The notes beneath the pieces are model-generated. The model was not told the origin of the DNA. It ran no database searches and was given only the letters and a program-made list of their open reading frames with translations. Positions 62,035 through 64,000 of a stretch of DNA of 64,000 nucleotides are shown here, piece by piece. A program made the position numbers and the translations under genes. The stretch is taken from assembly GCA_963973455.1 (NCBI GenBank), contig CAXAZF010000010.1, positions 1-64,000 on the forward strand, written 5' to 3'. Numbering within the stretch: position 1 is the first letter of the stretch; every line of letters starts with the position of its first letter. Source of the stretch: Marixanthomonas sp002364245. Its GTDB lineage: Bacteria > Bacteroidota > Bacteroidia > Flavobacteriales > Flavobacteriaceae.

Positions 62035-63731
62035 TGCAGCAAATCGATTGGATTGTCCTTATTGGAACCCTAGTTTTTATTGTGCTGTACGGTACATGGA
62101 AAACCCGTAAAAACAGAAATGTAAACGATTACCTTAAAGGAGGTAACGATGCCAATTGGTGGACCATCGGTCTAAGTGTCATGGCTACCCAAGCCAGCGC
62201 CATAACCTTTCTCTCTACACCGGGACAGGCCTTTCACGATGGGATGGGGTTTGTACAGTTTTACTTTGGCTTGCCCATAGCGATGGTCATTATCTGCCTG
62301 GTGTTTATCCCTATCTATCACCGGCTAAAAGTATATACGGCGTATGAATACTTAGAAACTAGGTTCGACTTAAAAACACGCACCTTAACTGCCATCCTCT
62401 TTTTAATACAGCGGGGTTTAGCGGCTGGGATTACCATTTTTGCCCCTGCCATTATCTTATCGGCCGTATTGGGCTGGAACTTAAACTATCTTATCATAGG
62501 TATTGGGGTTTTAGTGATCATGTATACCGTAACGGGCGGTACCAAAGCTGTAAGCGTTACCCAAAAGCAACAGATGGCCATCATCTTTGCCGGGATGTTC
62601 ATTGCCTTCTTGTTAATACTAAATTACCTACCGCTGGATATATCGTTTACCAATGCCTTAGAGATTGCAGGTGCCAACGGAAAACTGGATGTGCTCGACT
62701 TTTCATTCGATTTTGATAACCGTTATACCTTTTGGAGCGGTATTATTGGGGGTACCTTCTTGGCGCTCTCCTACTTTGGTACCGATCAAAGCCAAGTACA
62801 ACGATATTTATCGGGTAGGTCGTTAAAACAGAGCCAGATGGGATTGATCATGAACGGACTTCTAAAAGTCCCTATGCAATTCTTTATACTGTTGGTGGGA
62901 GTCATGGTATTTGTATTTTATCAGTTTAACGCCTCCCCCTTACATTTTAACCCAGCAGCGGTGAATGATGTCATGCAATCTGAATACGCTGAGGAATACC
63001 AAGCTTTACAAGCTGAGAAACAAAGTCTGGACAAACAATTGAACAGCAAGCAACTTACCTATTCTGCTACCAAAGATGCTACGGAAAAAGAGATACTCTT
63101 AGAGGAAATACAAATTATAAACATTACTGAAGACGAGCTACGCCAACAGTCGCGTGACCTTATTGAAAAAGCGAATCCTGAAGCCGAAACCAACGATAAA
63201 GATTACGTCTTTATTCACTTTATCTTAAATAACCTCCCCAGAGGGTTAATTGGCCTTTTATTGGCTGTTATTTTAAGTGCAGCGATGTCTTCTACCGCAT
63301 CAGAATTGAATGCCTTGGGGTCTACCACCACAATAGATTTATACAAACGCAACACCCCAGGAAAGGATGAAAAGCACTATATGCACGCTTCCAAGTGGTT
63401 TACCCTGCTTTGGGGAATCATCGCCATTGGGGTAGCCAGCGTGGCAAACTTATTTGAAAACTTGATAGAATTGGTAAACATCATCGGTTCTATTTTCTAC
63501 GGAAATGTACTCGGTATCTTCCTATTGGCGTTCTTTATTAAGTTTGTACACAGCAGGGCTACGTTTATTGCGGCACTTATTACCCAAGGAATCATAATTT
63601 ATTTCTGGTGGATTGACTTAATGCCGTATCTATGGTTAAACCTAGTAGGCTGTGCATTGGTGATGGGAATAGCAGTGCTGTTGCAAGTGGTGATGCCTTG
63701 GAAAAATGAAGAAAACACTTTGAATGAATAA
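62034..63731 (+). CDS. Sodium:solute symporter (SSS family)
   Basis: A 565-residue transporter with about 13 membrane helices. Family blocks are GLSVMATQASAITFLSTPGQAF and the signature-like WWTIGLSVM; the sodium-site region is near LGSTTTIDLYKR. Between helices about 8 and 9 lies a charged, coiled insertion of roughly 80 residues (SEYAEEYQALQAEKQSLDKQL to EAETNDKDYV) seen in Bacteroidota members. It takes up an unknown sugar, amino acid or organic acid. The gene is fused by overlap to the 36-residue gene and lies downstream of a glycan deacetylase, which hints at sugar uptake. Confidence 0.9.
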   Translation: MQQIDWIVLIGTLVFIVLYGTWKTRKNRNVNDYLKGGNDANWWTIGLSVMATQASAITFLSTPGQAFHDGMGFVQFYFGLPIAMVIICLVFIPIYHRLKVYTAYEYLETRFDLKTRTLTAILFLIQRGLAAGITIFAPAIILSAVLGWNLNYLIIGIGVLVIMYTVTGGTKAVSVTQKQQMAIIFAGMFIAFLLILNYLPLDISFTNALEIAGANGKLDVLDFSFDFDNRYTFWSGIIGGTFLALSYFGTDQSQVQRYLSGRSLKQSQMGLIMNGLLKVPMQFFILLVGVMVFVFYQFNASPLHFNPAAVNDVMQSEYAEEYQALQAEKQSLDKQLNSKQLTYSATKDATEKEILLEEIQIINITEDELRQQSRDLIEKANPEAETNDKDYVFIHFILNNLPRGLIGLLLAVILSAAMSSTASELNALGSTTTIDLYKRNTPGKDEKHYMHASKWFTLLWGIIAIGVASVANLFENLIELVNIIGSIFYGNVLGIFLLAFFIKFVHSRATFIAALITQGIIIYFWWIDLMPYLWLNLVGCALVMGIAVLLQVVMPWKNEENTLNE

Positions 63732-63740
63732 TTACCTCTT

Positions 63741-64000
63741 ATGAATTTTTTTTACAAAACCTTTTTACTGTTTATCCTCTTCTATTCTTCAAACACTCAC
63801 GCACAAGACTATTTTGAAGGTGTTATACACTATTCTGTGTCATATGAAAGTCTTCACCCAAACATTCAAAAACAAGTGTTAGAGCGTAATCTAGGCACTT
63901 CATTTACAGCTTATATACTAGAAGACCGTTATGCAACCATTTACAATACCAAAGGTGAAAATGGTTGGAGGAAGATAATCGTTCGTTTGGATGAAGGATA
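63741..64000 (+). CDS. Secreted protein, 5' part only
   Basis: Eighty-six codons are inside the window: a signal peptide (MNFFYKTFLLFILFYSSNTHAQ with cleavage after HAQ) and a start DYFEGVIHYSVSYESL, which resembles DUF4412-like exported proteins. The gene runs off the right edge, so neither length nor function can be judged. It follows the symporter by nine bases and is probably in its operon. Confidence 0.7.
   Translation, partial: MNFFYKTFLLFILFYSSNTHAQDYFEGVIHYSVSYESLHPNIQKQVLERNLGTSFTAYILEDRYATIYNTKGENGWRKIIVRLDEG

Noticed and set aside
1..64000. CRISPR arrays, tRNA or rRNA genes, insertion sequences, prophage genes or a replication origin.
   Set aside because: I found no regular direct repeats with spacers, no cloverleaf or rRNA segments, and no transposase, integrase or phage protein among the reading frames.

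Overview
The window reads as chromosome of a low-GC member of the Bacteroidota, family Flavobacteriaceae. The evidence is the TAnnTTTG/TTG type promoters, the near absence of Shine-Dalgarno sequences, and the gene families present: SusC-like TonB receptor with DUF4249 lipoprotein, DUF4834, DUF6090, a ResB-CcsA fusion, YfhO, group III truncated haemoglobin, and oxoamine synthase/cysteine-synthase-like sulfonolipid enzymes. I see no rRNA, tRNA, CRISPR array, transposase or prophage gene.

Layout. Positions 1-5900 form an AT-rich accessory stretch of single unrelated plus-strand genes (alpha/beta hydrolase, DUF6090 membrane protein, intradiol dioxygenase, CPBP protease, lipocalin-like protein, AraC regulator, cupin). 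They are separated by structured, partly repeated spacers that look like gene-cassette remnants. Positions 5900-15400 carry housekeeping functions: PhnP-like hydrolase, a conserved 484-residue protein, Bcp peroxiredoxin, an endonuclease III with no iron-sulfur cysteines, an ECF sigma factor followed by an overlooked 49-residue gene, UvrA, and a secreted Tyr/Arg/Ser-rich protein behind a sigma-54-like promoter. Positions 15400-31000 hold a glycosyltransferase/YfhO pair, an outer-membrane protein and GNAT pair, the candidate sulfonolipid pair, a prolyl oligopeptidase, EbfC, a thioredoxin-like protein, an OmpA protein with a regular 23-residue repeat, a YegP-like protein and a threonine aldolase.

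Positions 31000-49600 contain prfB with its programmed +1 frameshift, a receptor-L-like lipoprotein, a ClC channel, a four-gene TonB receptor locus on the minus strand, a geranylgeranyl-reductase-like flavoprotein, ArsC, a second TonB receptor, FumC and a membrane protein ending in a LuxR-type helix-turn-helix. Positions 49600-64000 contain the cytochrome c assembly fusion, a haemoglobin divergent from a Crp/Fnr regulator with a palindrome between them, an operon of DUF2520, KdsC-like phosphatase, UbiA prenyltransferase, Maf, lipoprotein and MscS (interrupted by an S23-family four-helix-bundle gene flanked by inverted repeats), then a PIG-L deacetylase and a sodium:solute symporter preceded by an overlapping 36-residue membrane peptide gene. 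The last gene runs off the end.

The least explained items are the cassette-like 5' segment, the S23 insertion with a 12-base inverted repeat, the paired sigma-54-like sites with a possible short RNA after uvrA, and several small genes (49, 57, 35 and 36 residues) easily missed by length cut-offs. No complete new multi-gene system is evident; these are leads rather than demonstrations.
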